Shown here piece after piece: positions 45,770 to 55,605 of a DNA stretch of 64,000 nucleotides (positions within the stretch are counted from its first letter, which is position 1; every line of letters begins with the position of its first letter). Source of the stretch: Halarcobacter mediterraneus (GTDB lineage Bacteria; Campylobacterota; Campylobacteria; Campylobacterales; Arcobacteraceae); assembly GCF_004116625.1 (NCBI RefSeq), contig NZ_NXIE01000002.1, positions 124,001 through 188,000 on the forward strand, written 5' to 3'. A program made the position numbers and the translations under genes. Under the pieces are notes generated by a model. It ran no database searches, was not told the origin of the DNA, and saw only the letters and a list, made by a program, of their open reading frames with translations.

Positions 45770-47212
45770 TTAGTTATACCCTTTATCTCTAAAGTGCATA
45801 AACTTTTCCCAGTCTCTATGTTGTTTTGTATAATAAGCTGCCATTTTTCTATCAGCCTTCGCATCTTCAAAACCTCTTTTAGAAATACTAACTACTTTTT
45901 TAATATAGTTATTTGTTTGGTTAAGTGTTCTTTGTATATTTTTCATAACATATCTAAAGTCTTTTACAAAATCTTTAAACTCCTGTGATTCAAGGTGTCT
46001 TAAAGTAGCTTCACTTTCTGTAAACTCTTCTTGTAAAAGTTCATACATTCTATTTGCGACTATTTTATAACCCATTGAAGAAGAATGGTTAATATTATTA
46101 TCAAGGGGATATCTTTCTATCTGTTTTGCTTTGATTAATAAAGCTCTTGCTTTTCTATCTAGTTTTTCATTAGTTCCTATAAAACTCAAAAGTCCTAGAC
46201 TTGTATACTCTTCTCTTTCTAATTCATTTGCTTTTTTATTTGCTTGTTTAACTTCTTTTGATAGAGGGTAACTAAATATAAAAGTATTATAAGAAGATAT
46301 TGTATCAATATCTTTAGCTTCTTCAAAAGCTAGTTTATGTATTTGTTCTATGGCTTGTTTTGCATTTGATGATTTTGAATATTTATTTACATACCATTCA
46401 TATCCTGCAATATTATCTTCTTCTTTTACAAGCTTATAAATCTCTTTTGTAATATCATCTTTTATAAATGAATTAGGATTATTTTTTAAAAAATCTTCAT
46501 AAACTATTATCGTATTTTCTTTTTTAAGTTTTTTTATTTCATTTGAATATAGTTCTTTAAGTCTCTTTTCTATTTTTTCATTTATACTTGTTTTTGGATA
46601 CTTCTTTAAAAAGCTTTCATACTCTTTTATTGAATCTTCTTTTTGAAGCTTAGTATAATAATCATTAAGTTTTTTATTTATTGCTTCTTCTCTATTTTTA
46701 TCAATTACTTTTTTAATTTCATCATATGAAGTATAACTAGGACCACTTACACATCGTATTCTTCTTACAATCTCTTTATCTCTAATATTAATTTCTAACT
46801 TTTTTAATGGTTTTGAGAACAAGTAATATACTTTTGCTGTACTTTTATCTACTTGTTCAGAACTCCAATAACCTGGGTAACCAAAAGTAATATAACTAAA
46901 TTTATTTTTTACATACTTATCAAGATATAAAGCCTCTTGTGTAGAAGGTAAGCGCCAATTATTTTTTCCATGTAATTTTAAATCATTACAATACCTTTTT
47001 GAATTATACCAATCTTCACCAGGGTCATATACAGTATTTTTCTTACTTTTTTTATAATCTTGCCAATTCTTATAATCTTCCCAAACTAGATTTGTAAAAG
47101 TATCAACTAAAATACTATTTTTTCTTATAAATCTTTCTTGTTCAACTTCACTTTCTATTGAAGCAAAAAGAAGATTCATGCTAATACCTAAAAATATAAT
47201 TATTTTAAACAT
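45770..47212 (-). CDS. Exported DUF1566 (Lcl) domain protein with tandem helical repeats
   Basis: 480 residues with a signal peptide (~1-17). Residues ~35-155 match the DUF1566/Lcl_C fold: LVWEDYKNW, NNWRLPSTQEAL, YWSSEQ and RRIRCVSG. Residues ~175-320 hold four units of about 36 residues, each with a helix ending in a (Y/F)-x-x-x-(Y/F)-P or similar turn (YESFLKKYPKTS, YEDFLKNNPNSF, YEWYVNKYSKSS, YNTFIFSYPLSK), which look TPR-like. The rest is helical. Probably a periplasmic or surface protein for binding; no enzyme motif seen. Transcribed alone. Confidence 0.7.
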   Translation of the reverse strand: MFKIIIFLGISMNLLFASIESEVEQERFIRKNSILVDTFTNLVWEDYKNWQDYKKSKKNTVYDPGEDWYNSKRYCNDLKLHGKNNWRLPSTQEALYLDKYVKNKFSYITFGYPGYWSSEQVDKSTAKVYYLFSKPLKKLEINIRDKEIVRRIRCVSGPSYTSYDEIKKVIDKNREEAINKKLNDYYTKLQKEDSIKEYESFLKKYPKTSINEKIEKRLKELYSNEIKKLKKENTIIVYEDFLKNNPNSFIKDDITKEIYKLVKEEDNIAGYEWYVNKYSKSSNAKQAIEQIHKLAFEEAKDIDTISSYNTFIFSYPLSKEVKQANKKANELEREEYTSLGLLSFIGTNEKLDRKARALLIKAKQIERYPLDNNINHSSSMGYKIVANRMYELLQEEFTESEATLRHLESQEFKDFVKDFRYVMKNIQRTLNQTNNYIKKVVSISKRGFEDAKADRKMAAYYTKQHRDWEKFMHFRDKGYN

Positions 47213-47265
47213 ACATTTGCCCTCATTTTTTTTGATAATATAATTAAATAAATGTAAAGGTTATC

Positions 47266-48660
47266 CTAAAGGAATTTTAATTTAATTCTTTTTAAAATCT
47301 CTTCTTTCTCTAAGCTTTCATCTATTTGAAGGTTTAGAGCATAATCTAAAATATCTTTAAACTCTTTTGATGGTTTCATTCCAAGGGATATTAAATCTCT
47401 TCCTTGTACTAATGGTTTTAAGCCTTCATCTGAGATATTTAGTTCTCTTGCTTTTTCTAAAACCCAAGAGATGGCTTTATCGCATTTATCTTTATCAGGA
47501 ATTGTTCTTCCTTTGCAATCAGCAAGACAAACTATACAAAGGTCTTCAATAGAACATTTTAAAGAGAGTCTTTTTACTGCTTTTAAACTTGATTCAGCTT
47601 TGTAAAGTTGAAAAGGTGTAAGATGGTTTTTTACAAGTGGAACAACTTTTTCGATAAACTTTTTTTCATCAGTTAATCTACTTAAAAAATTAATTGTAGG
47701 CTCAACGCCTAGAGCTTCATGTTTATGAGAAGTAACTCTACCTTCATTAGTAACTTCTGTACAAAAGGGTTTTCCTAAATCATGACAAAGAAGAGCGTAA
47801 AATAAATATAGATCTCTATATTCATTGCCTGTCTTATACTTTGCCATTTCATCAAGTGTCATCAAAGTATGAACCCAAACGTCTCCTTCTGGATGATACT
47901 CTTTATCTTGTATACATCCAACTAATACTTTTAATTCAGGGAAATACTCTAAAACTCCTAAATCTTTTAAAAGATTAAATCCCATAGAAGGTTTTTTTGA
48001 TTTTAAAAATAATTTTTTAAACTCTTCATAAACTCTTTCTTTAGGCAAATATTTTAATTCATCATCTTCTACTAATTGTTTACATAAAGAGAAAGTTTTT
48101 TTATCTATAGTTAAATTAAATCTTGAAATAAATTGAACAGCTCGGTAAACTCTTAAAGGGTCTTCAATAAAAGTTTCATCTTTTATATGTCTTAAAGTTC
48201 TATTTTCTAAATCTTTTAAGCCCTCATTAGGATCTAAATAGTTATCTTCAAAATAGTCATATCCAATAGAATTAATTGTAAAATCTCTTCTTAAACTGGC
48301 CTCTTCAAAAGTAAGATTAGAATCAACTGTAACTTCAAAATCTTTATGTCCATTGCCTGTTTTCTTTTCTACTCTTGCAAGAGCAAAATCAAAATGATAA
48401 GTTCCAGTATCTAAGATTAGTACACCAAAAGATTTACCAACTTGTTTTACACTACCAAATTTTTCTAAAATTTTTTGAACAGTATCTAAATTATTACAAT
48501 TAAATAGTTCAATATCAAAATCTTTATTAGGTATATTTAATAAGGAGTCCCTAACACAGCCTCCTACCAAGATAGGTTTTATCTTGGCTTTATTAAGGCT
48601 AATTAGAATTTTTTCTAATATATTAGGAATATTAATTTTTTTCGTTGTAGATATGAACAT
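47266..48660 (-). CDS. cca: CCA tRNA nucleotidyltransferase with HD domain
   Basis: 464 residues from ATG 48660; a TTG start at 48699 is possible but lies deeper in mscS. Class II nucleotidyltransferase head with GGCVRDSLL and the metal-binding D-F-D-I-E (~60 residues in), RRDFTINSIGYD, RNA-binding EDPLRVYRAVQF, then an HD domain (CHDLGKP) in the C-terminal half, which gives phosphohydrolase activity in multifunctional CCA enzymes. Adds or repairs tRNA 3' CCA. Overlaps mscS by 29 bases. Confidence 0.88.
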   Translation of the reverse strand: MFISTTKKINIPNILEKILISLNKAKIKPILVGGCVRDSLLNIPNKDFDIELFNCNNLDTVQKILEKFGSVKQVGKSFGVLILDTGTYHFDFALARVEKKTGNGHKDFEVTVDSNLTFEEASLRRDFTINSIGYDYFEDNYLDPNEGLKDLENRTLRHIKDETFIEDPLRVYRAVQFISRFNLTIDKKTFSLCKQLVEDDELKYLPKERVYEEFKKLFLKSKKPSMGFNLLKDLGVLEYFPELKVLVGCIQDKEYHPEGDVWVHTLMTLDEMAKYKTGNEYRDLYLFYALLCHDLGKPFCTEVTNEGRVTSHKHEALGVEPTINFLSRLTDEKKFIEKVVPLVKNHLTPFQLYKAESSLKAVKRLSLKCSIEDLCIVCLADCKGRTIPDKDKCDKAISWVLEKARELNISDEGLKPLVQGRDLISLGMKPSKEFKDILDYALNLQIDESLEKEEILKRIKLKFL

Positions 48661-49447
48661 CTCTTTGAGGGAAAGGAATTGAAATACCTTCTTTATCAAA
48701 AGTTAATTTAACTTGTTCTGTTAAATCAAATTTTACATTCCAATAATCAGGTGTATTAACCCAAGCTCTAACTACAAAATTTACAGAAGAATCTGCTAGT
48801 TCAGAAACTGCAACAGTAATACCTTTTTCTTTTAAAACTCTTACATCTGCTTCAACAATTGAGTTTAAAACCTCTTTAGCTTTCTTGATATCATCTTCAT
48901 ATCCAATGCCAACTACTAAATCAACCCTTCTTGTATCATGAGCATTTACATTTTTAATCTTTTCACTTGTAATAGCTCCATTTGGTACAATAATTTTTTG
49001 ATTGTCTGGTGTTTTAAAAATAGTTGTAAAAATCCCTACTTCTTCAACTGTACCAGTTGTTCCACCAGCCTCAACAAAATCCCCTACTTTAAAAGGTTTA
49101 AAGAAGATAATCATAACACCAGAAGCAAAATTTCCTAAAGAATCTTTAAGCGCTAAACCAATAGCAAGACCTGCAGCACCTAAAATTGCAAAGAAAGAAG
49201 TTGTATCTATTCCTAACTGTTTTAAAGAAGTTAAAATAACTACTACCATTAAGATATAGTAAATTATATCATCAAGAAATTTTACTAAAGTCTCATCCAT
49301 ATTTTTCTTTTTTGTCATAAAACTAGAAAATACATCAGTAAGCTTTCTAGCTATATATTTCCCTATAACAAATATAATAATTGCAAGTGCAATATTTAAA
49401 GCATAAATACCAATCATATCCGTCACAATTTGTACACTGTCTTCCAT
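48632..49447 (-). CDS. mscS: MscS family small-conductance mechanosensitive channel
   Basis: 271 residues, the E. coli MscS length: three membrane helices (~13-35, ~58-80, ~85-110) with the pore helix FFAILGAAGLAIGLALKDSLGNFASG (~84-109 region), then the beta domain (VGDFVEAGGTTGTVEEVGIFTT) and the C-terminal vestibule. Releases solutes under hypo-osmotic shock. The GLAIGLALKD part is the MscS gating motif. Part of the proS-cca operon. Confidence 0.92.
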   Translation of the reverse strand: MEDSVQIVTDMIGIYALNIALAIIIFVIGKYIARKLTDVFSSFMTKKKNMDETLVKFLDDIIYYILMVVVILTSLKQLGIDTTSFFAILGAAGLAIGLALKDSLGNFASGVMIIFFKPFKVGDFVEAGGTTGTVEEVGIFTTIFKTPDNQKIIVPNGAITSEKIKNVNAHDTRRVDLVVGIGYEDDIKKAKEVLNSIVEADVRVLKEKGITVAVSELADSSVNFVVRAWVNTPDYWNVKFDLTEQVKLTFDKEGISIPFPQRDVHIYNEKN

Positions 49448-49460
49448 TTTTTTTCCTTAA

Positions 49461-51185
49461 TTAATTTTTTATTTTCTCAAAAATAATTTGACTTACTCTA
49501 TTAATTTCGACTTCTTCTTTTTCTAAAGTCATTCTATCAATTATTTCAACAAAACCATCTTTTAGTTTCTTTCCTACCACTATTGCATAAGGGAAACCTA
49601 TAAGTTCAAAATCTGACATTTTAAATCCAAATCTCTCCTTTTTTCTATCATCTATGATTGTTTCAATATTTAAGGCTTTTAAATCTTCATAAATTTTAAG
49701 TCCAGCTTCCAACTCATCATCTTTTTTAGCATTTGACACAATAATATCTACTAAAAATGGTGCAGTTTCTTTTGTCCAGATAGCACCTTTTTCATCATGG
49801 TTTTGTTCAATTACTGCTGCAACAAGCCTACTTACACCAATACCATAACATCCCATTTCAAATGGTTTTGCTTTCCCATTTTCATCTAAAAATGTTGCAT
49901 CCATTGCTTCAGAGTATTTTGAACCCAATTGGAAGATATGACCTGCTTCAATACCTTTTGTATATTGTAATTTTCCACCACAACAAGAACATGTATCACC
50001 TTCTTGTACAGCTATAAGATCAAAATATTTAACATCTTTTAAAGTTGATAAATCAGTTCCTGTAAAGTGATAATCTTCTTCATTTGCTCCACAAACTAAG
50101 CCAACTTCATCTTTTATTTCTTCATCTACAACAAAGTTGATATTTTCAGGTAATCCAAATGGTCCACAATATCCAGCAACTAAACCAGCTTCTTTAATCT
50201 CATCTTCATTAGCATCTACTAATTCTAAAGCATTTACAGCATTACACGCTTTTGTCTCTTCTAACTCATCATTCCCTCTTACAAAGAAAACAACAATCTC
50301 AGTGTTTTCTTCATAAACAGCTTTTTTCATTACAGCTTTGATTGATTGAGCTTGAGAAGTACTTAAGAAATTTGAAACCTCTTCAATAGTTTTCATTCCT
50401 TCAGTTAAAACTTTCTCTTGTGAAATTGGAGTATTAGTAGTTTCTTGCCAATTTGGTACAACTCTTTTAGCTCTAGTTGCTGCTTCAATATTTGCACCAT
50501 ACTCACAATCAGGACATACAACGATTGTATCTTCTCCACTATCAGCAAGTACCATAAACTCTTTTGAACCACTTCCACCAATAGCTCCTGAATCTGCATC
50601 AACAACTCTAAAGTCAAGTCCTAATCTGGTATAAACATTCTTATAAGTTTGCTCCATAAGATCAAACTCTCTTTTTAAATCTTCAGCACTACTATGGAAA
50701 GAATAAGCATCTTTCATTAGGAATTCTCGTCCTCTCATAAGTCCAAATCTAGGTCTTGCTTCATCTCTAAATTTGGTATTAATTTGATAAAGATTAACTG
50801 GTAAATCTTTATATGAAGTAATTCTATTTTTTACCATATTTACAACTGCTTCTTCATTTGTTGGGCTTAGTACAAAATCAGCATTTTTTCTATCTTTAAA
50901 TCTTAATAATTCTGTTCCCATAGTTGTAGCTCGTCCAGATTCTTCCCACAGTGATAAAGGTGTTACAAAACCAAACTGTACTTCATTTGCACCACTTTTA
51001 TCCATTTCTTCTTTTACAACTTTTCTTATTTTATCTAGTACTATTTTCCCTAAAGGCATATAATCATAAATACCAGCTCCTGTTTGACAAACAAATCCAC
51101 CTCTAATCAAAAATTGATGTGATGGCAAAGTTGCATCATTTGGAGTTTCTTTTGTAGTTGGTATAAACATTTGAGAAAATTTCAT
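49461..51185 (-). CDS. proS: Prolyl-tRNA synthetase
   Basis: 574 residues, bacterial type with the YbaK-like editing insert (~235-385, [13 protein letters not shown]). Class II motifs: [18 protein letters not shown] (motif 2, ~135-152) and [13 protein letters not shown] (motif 3, ~445-457). Charges tRNA-Pro. Thirteen bases separate it from hemA and mscS on either side. Confidence 0.97.
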   Translation of the reverse strand: MKFSQMFIPTTKETPNDATLPSHQFLIRGGFVCQTGAGIYDYMPLGKIVLDKIRKVVKEEMDKSGANEVQFGFVTPLSLWEESGRATTMGTELLRFKDRKNADFVLSPTNEEAVVNMVKNRITSYKDLPVNLYQINTKFRDEARPRFGLMRGREFLMKDAYSFHSSAEDLKREFDLMEQTYKNVYTRLGLDFRVVDADSGAIGGSGSKEFMVLADSGEDTIVVCPDCEYGANIEAATRAKRVVPNWQETTNTPISQEKVLTEGMKTIEEVSNFLSTSQAQSIKAVMKKAVYEENTEIVVFFVRGNDELEETKACNAVNALELVDANEDEIKEAGLVAGYCGPFGLPENINFVVDEEIKDEVGLVCGANEEDYHFTGTDLSTLKDVKYFDLIAVQEGDTCSCCGGKLQYTKGIEAGHIFQLGSKYSEAMDATFLDENGKAKPFEMGCYGIGVSRLVAAVIEQNHDEKGAIWTKETAPFLVDIIVSNAKKDDELEAGLKIYEDLKALNIETIIDDRKKERFGFKMSDFELIGFPYAIVVGKKLKDGFVEIIDRMTLEKEEVEINRVSQIIFEKIKN

Positions 51186-51197
51186 ATTATTTTTATC

Positions 51198-52493
51198 CTA
51201 TTCATTATTTTTTATTGCATGTTCGCATTTATTAAATACACTTAAATTATCATTTAATCCAAAAATTGACTGTACAGTTCCCACAACAAGATCACATTGA
51301 CTATCTTTTGAGATAGTTTTTAATCGTAATGAAGGTTCATGTAAATATTCAGTTAAAACTGTTTGACAAAGTTTTTTAATATTTTCTTCATCTTCCGCTT
51401 TTATAAAACCTTTTTTTATAGCATTTTTAAGTTTTTTATCTATTACAGTATCACCTTTTACATACATATGTTTTATTATCGGTTCTACTTCAAGAGATTT
51501 AAGCCATTCAAAAAACTCCATAGACATTTTATTTACAATTGAATAAGCTGTTTTTGCTTGTTTTGCTCTTAAAGTCATATTCTCATCAACTATATCTTGT
51601 AAATCATCTACTGAATAAATATCTAAATTAGGAGATTCAATATCATCAATATCTCTTGGTACTGCTATGTCAAACCAAAATCTATCAAAAGCACAGTCAT
51701 TTACCATTTCTTGTTTAATAATGGGGTATGGTGCTGCAGTTGCAGTAATCATAACTGGTATATGATTTAGTAACTTTTCTAAATGAGAATACTCTTCTAC
51801 TTGAATATGTTGTTCAAAACTATCTGCCAACATTTTAGCTTTTTTTATATCTCTACTTATTAAAATTACTTCAAAACCAGAAGAAAGTAAATGTTTAATT
51901 GTAAGTTCACTCATTTCTCCTGCCCCAATAACAAGTGCTTTTACTGAACTTGTATCCCCTATAATTTCTTTTGCTTTTGAAACTGCTGTTGAAGCTACTG
52001 AAACAGAACCCGTTCCTAAACTTGTGGCATTTCTAACAGCTGCTGCACATTTAAAAGAATAATGTAATGCCCTTGGAAGGTTTTGTCCACAGTATTTTTT
52101 TGCTAATGAAAATCTAAAAGCATCTTTTAACTGTCCTACAATTTGTGTTTCACCAATTACTAAAGAATCTAAAGCAGAAGCAACAGAAAACAAATGGTGA
52201 ATTGCTCCATCATTTTCATAAATATCTGCTCTATCAAAAAGATTTTCAAATTCAAGATTAGAATAATTAGCAAGTTTTTCTATAATATTTTTTGAAGCAA
52301 GTTTTGTATTACTTACTGAAGCAATTATTTCTACTCTATTACAAGTTGATAATAATATTGCTTCATCAGTAATACTTTCATTTAATACTTGTTTTAAAAA
52401 CCTATCTTTGTTTTCTTCATTTGGGAATGCTAGTTTTTCTCTTGTCTGAATATCAGTGTTTTTATGTGAAAAACTAATACATAAATAACTCAT
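51198..52493 (-). CDS. hemA: Glutamyl-tRNA reductase
   Basis: 431 residues. Catalytic Cys in LLSTCNRVEI (~47-56), ALDSLVIGETQIVGQLKDAF (~105-124 region), NAD(P) Rossmann segment VIGAGEMSELTIKHL and a C-terminal dimerisation helix. First step of tetrapyrrole synthesis by the C5 pathway. Three bases from the polyprenyl synthase gene. Confidence 0.96.
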   Translation of the reverse strand: MSYLCISFSHKNTDIQTREKLAFPNEENKDRFLKQVLNESITDEAILLSTCNRVEIIASVSNTKLASKNIIEKLANYSNLEFENLFDRADIYENDGAIHHLFSVASALDSLVIGETQIVGQLKDAFRFSLAKKYCGQNLPRALHYSFKCAAAVRNATSLGTGSVSVASTAVSKAKEIIGDTSSVKALVIGAGEMSELTIKHLLSSGFEVILISRDIKKAKMLADSFEQHIQVEEYSHLEKLLNHIPVMITATAAPYPIIKQEMVNDCAFDRFWFDIAVPRDIDDIESPNLDIYSVDDLQDIVDENMTLRAKQAKTAYSIVNKMSMEFFEWLKSLEVEPIIKHMYVKGDTVIDKKLKNAIKKGFIKAEDEENIKKLCQTVLTEYLHEPSLRLKTISKDSQCDLVVGTVQSIFGLNDNLSVFNKCEHAIKNNE

Positions 52494-52496
52494 AAA

Positions 52497-53393
52497 TTAA
52501 AACTCTCTTTCAATCATTGCACTCATAATTTGAATTAAAGATTCATTATTTTCATTTTTTACTGCTTCAATTGCTTCAACTCCAAGTTCTTTTGCTTTTG
52601 TAATAGAATCAGTAAGTGCATTTGTACTTTGCATTTGTTCTTTTATCCAAGAGCTCTCATCTTGAGATAACTCTTTTTTATATAAACTTTCTAATTTTGT
52701 TTTATCTTCAAGTCTTTCATGTAATAAAAGGTAAGGAATAGTTACTTTTCCTTCTACAAAATCAAGCATTGCAGGCTTACCTAAAGTCTCACTATCTTGA
52801 GTAATATCTAAAATATCATCAATCATTTGGAAAGCAAGTCCAAGGTTTTTTCCATAAAGTGCATATTTTTCTTTATCTAGTCCAGCTAAAATAGCAGCAG
52901 ATTTTGCACTTGCTTCTATTAATGAAGCAGTCTTTTTATAAATCATATCCAGATACTTATCATATGAAGAGTTAAACTCATTTGTTAAATTAACATCTAG
53001 CATCTCTCCAATACTTAATAGAGTAACTGCATTTGAAACATTGTATGCTACTTCCTTATTCATTTGAGAAAGTTCAGTAAAGGCCTTTGAATATAAAACA
53101 TCTCCAAACATAATTGAAGTTTTATTGTCATATAAGGCATTGATTGATGGCTTTCCTCTTCTAGTATCAGCTTCATCAATAACATCATCATGTAGAAGTG
53201 ATGCTGCATGAATCATCTCAACTACTGCACAAAGTTTGATTGATTCTTCGTTTACACCTGCAATTTTCAAAATAAGTTTAGACCTCAACATCTTTCCAGT
53301 TGCTAACTTGTCTAATAACTCTAAACTCTTTTCGTCGTTACACTCTTCAATGAAACTTCTTATTTTGTTTTTAACTTCTTGTAACTCTTCCAC
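52497..53393 (-). CDS. Polyprenyl diphosphate synthase
   Basis: 298 residues. First Asp-rich motif L-L-H-D-D-V-I-D-E-A-D-T-R-R-G (~66-80) and second D-D-I-L-D (~193-197). Makes long-chain isoprenyl diphosphates, most likely for the menaquinone side chain. The residues before the first motif are AASLLHDD: small residues at -4/-5 favour long products. Chain length is not settled by sequence. Confidence 0.92.
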   Translation of the reverse strand: MEELQEVKNKIRSFIEECNDEKSLELLDKLATGKMLRSKLILKIAGVNEESIKLCAVVEMIHAASLLHDDVIDEADTRRGKPSINALYDNKTSIMFGDVLYSKAFTELSQMNKEVAYNVSNAVTLLSIGEMLDVNLTNEFNSSYDKYLDMIYKKTASLIEASAKSAAILAGLDKEKYALYGKNLGLAFQMIDDILDITQDSETLGKPAMLDFVEGKVTIPYLLLHERLEDKTKLESLYKKELSQDESSWIKEQMQSTNALTDSITKAKELGVEAIEAVKNENNESLIQIMSAMIEREF

Positions 53394-53401
53394 TTTTAAC
53401 C

Positions 53402-53698
53402 TTATGAATCTAATCTACAAATAATATCGCCTGTAAGCTCTAAGTACAGACCTTTTTTCATTCTTTCAATCTCTTCGCTGTTTGTTAAAACTTGTGTTCT
53501 AACTTCATTGTTAATATCGAAATCTTCACCTTTAACTTCTGTTAAAAGTTTTTCCATAACAGCAACTTTTTCTAGAAGCTTGTCAAATTCATCTTCAACA
53601 ACCTCTTTACTTGCTTGTCTTGTTACATCAAAATATTTAGACTTTGGTGTTCCTGTGAAGATATCATCTTCATCTTCTAAAAGCCAGTTCTTTTCCAT
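53402..53698 (-). CDS. DUF2018 family protein (HP0242-like)
   Basis: 98 residues, mostly helical, acidic, with DIFTGTPKSKYFDV near the N-terminus and a helix EEVVEDEFDKLLEKVAVMEKLL-like in the middle. Matches DUF2018, a family confined to Campylobacterota; its member HP0242 folds as an intertwined (pseudoknotted) homodimer. Function unknown. Two bases from hisD and eight from the polyprenyl synthase gene. Confidence 0.8.
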   Translation of the reverse strand: MEKNWLLEDEDDIFTGTPKSKYFDVTRQASKEVVEDEFDKLLEKVAVMEKLLTEVKGEDFDINNEVRTQVLTNSEEIERMKKGLYLELTGDIICRLDS

Positions 53699-53700
53699 GA

Positions 53701-54996
53701 CTATTTATCTTCCAGTCTTACTCTAACAGATTTTGCGTGAGCTGTTAAACCTTCTGTATCAGCAAGTAAGGCACAAGCTTCACCTAACTCATCAATTGCT
53801 TGTTTAGAAAAGTTGATAATTGAACTTTTCTTTAAGAAATTTTCAACATTTAAAGGACTATAAAATTTAGCTGTACTTCCAGTAGGAAGTGTGTGGTTTG
53901 GTCCAGCAATATAATCACCTATTGGTTCAGGAGTATTTTCACCTAGGAAAATTGCTCCGGCATGTTTAATCTTTGGTAAAAGCTCAAAAGAGTTTGCTGT
54001 CATAACTTCTAAGTGTTCTGGGGCAATCTCATTCATAAGTTCAATTGCTTCATCCATAGAAGAAGCAACAATAATAGCTCCTCTATCTTCAATTGATTTT
54101 CTAGCTATTTCTTCTCTACTTAGAGTTTGTAAATAGTTTTCTACTTCAATACTTGTTTGTTTTGCAACTTCTTCATCAATAGTAATCATAATAGAACTTG
54201 CCATCTCATCATGCTCAGCTTGTGATAAAAGGTCAATTGCTAAATATTTTGGTTTAGCTGTACTATCAGCTAAAATTCCAATTTCAGAAGGCCCTGCAAT
54301 CATATCAATATGAACCTCTCCAAATACTAACTTTTTAGCAGTTGCAACGAAAATATTACCAGGACCAGTAATTACATCAACCTTTGGAATAGTTTCAGTA
54401 CCATAAGCCATAGCAGCAACAGCAGATGCTCCACCTACTTTAAAAGCTTTTTCAATACCACAAATATAACATGCAGCTAGCAATAACTCATTTACTTCAT
54501 TGTTTGGAGTTGGAGTACAAACTACAATCTCTTCAACACCAGCAACAATTGCAGGAATTGCATTCATAAGTAAGCTACTTGGATATGCAGCTTTTCCACC
54601 AGGAATATAAAGCCCAGCTCTATCTACAGGAGTTACTTTTTGTCCTAAGATTGTTCCATTTTTTTCAAAGTCAATCCAAGATTTTGGAAGTTGTTTTTCG
54701 TGATAAGTTTTGATTCTATCGTATGCAATATGTAAAGCTTCTTTTAGTTTTTCATCAATATTTTCATAAGCTTTTTTCATATCATCTTTTGAAATTTGAA
54801 GTTCTTCGTCACTTTTAACTTCCCATTTATCAAATTTTTCAATGTGTTTTTTTAAAGCTTCATTTCCATCTTCTACGATTTCATCAATTATTGAAGTTAC
54901 AATTGATGATACCTCTTTAATATCAGTTTTCGCTCTTGCTAAAATATTTTCAAACTCTTGTTTAAAGTTTGCATCATTTGTATTAATTATTTTCAT
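53701..54996 (-). CDS. hisD: Histidinol dehydrogenase
   Basis: 431 residues. VDRAGLYIPGGKAAYPSSLLMNAIPA, GPGNIFVATAKK, DMIAGPSE and EHLEV are the HisD signatures, including the metal and catalytic Glu/His residues in SQAEHD and NEIAPEHLE. Last two oxidations of histidine synthesis. No other his gene is nearby, as is usual for scattered his genes in this phylum. Overlaps aroK by 14 bases. Confidence 0.96.
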   Translation of the reverse strand: MKIINTNDANFKQEFENILARAKTDIKEVSSIVTSIIDEIVEDGNEALKKHIEKFDKWEVKSDEELQISKDDMKKAYENIDEKLKEALHIAYDRIKTYHEKQLPKSWIDFEKNGTILGQKVTPVDRAGLYIPGGKAAYPSSLLMNAIPAIVAGVEEIVVCTPTPNNEVNELLLAACYICGIEKAFKVGGASAVAAMAYGTETIPKVDVITGPGNIFVATAKKLVFGEVHIDMIAGPSEIGILADSTAKPKYLAIDLLSQAEHDEMASSIMITIDEEVAKQTSIEVENYLQTLSREEIARKSIEDRGAIIVASSMDEAIELMNEIAPEHLEVMTANSFELLPKIKHAGAIFLGENTPEPIGDYIAGPNHTLPTGSTAKFYSPLNVENFLKKSSIINFSKQAIDELGEACALLADTEGLTAHAKSVRVRLEDK

Positions 54997-55507
54997 TTAC
55001 TTTTCCTAAAATTTCTTCTACTATTAAATTCAAATCTTTGTTTTCAACATTTACTGTTATATCTGAAACTTTTTTGTAATCTTCAACTCTTTGATTATAA
55101 AGTTTTTTTGCTTCTTCTAAATTACTTAAAAGAGGTCTTTTTTTAAGTTTTGCTTTTGCATTAGGTGCAGAATGTATTCTATTTAAAATCCCATCAAAGC
55201 TTGATTCTAAATAGATTATTGTTCCTATTCTATGGATATTTTCTTGTTTAAAAAATCCTCCACCTGTTGAGATAATTGTATTATCAACATTTTTTTCAAG
55301 CCAAAGAGCACACTTTTTTTCTAAATTTCTAAAGTAAGGTTCACCCTCTTCTTCAAAAATTTTTTTAACTCTTCTATTCTCAACACTTTCAATTAAATCA
55401 TCAGTATCAATTGCGAAGTAATCACTTGCTTTAACTAAAGCTCTAGCAACTGTTCCTTTACCAACTCCCATAAAACCAACAAGTATAATATTATTTTTTT
55501 TACTCAA
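54983..55507 (-). CDS. aroK: Shikimate kinase
   Basis: 174 residues. P-loop G-F-M-G-V-G-K-G-T (~12-20), shikimate-binding D-T-D-D (~35-38), GEPYFRNLE (Arg contact) and STGGGFF (~82-88). Phosphorylates shikimate for aromatic amino acids. The P-loop has Gly where most AroK have Ser/Thr (GKGT instead of GKST), but the next Thr is kept, so it should still bind ATP. Probably the first gene of the aroK-to-cca operon. Confidence 0.93.
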   Translation of the reverse strand: MSKKNNIILVGFMGVGKGTVARALVKASDYFAIDTDDLIESVENRRVKKIFEEEGEPYFRNLEKKCALWLEKNVDNTIISTGGGFFKQENIHRIGTIIYLESSFDGILNRIHSAPNAKAKLKKRPLLSNLEEAKKLYNQRVEDYKKVSDITVNVENKDLNLIVEEILGKVNENN

Positions 55508-55563
55508 ATTTTATTCCCAAATATATTTATAAATCTTTAAAATCATATATTATAGCTAAAAAA

Positions 55564-55605
55564 AAGTAAAAAAATAAATGACATAAGTTAATTTCTTTTT
55601 TACTT
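55564..55605. terminator. Terminator after the PLP enzyme gene
   Basis: Stem AAGTAAAAAA / TTTTTTACTT with a 22-base loop overlapping the stop codon of the PLP enzyme gene. The long loop lowers confidence. Confidence 0.5.

Noticed and set aside
53402-53698. DUF2018 protein as a novel factor
   Set aside because: It matches a known Campylobacterota family with a solved HP0242 structure and lies in its normal operon, so it is unusual in fold but not new.
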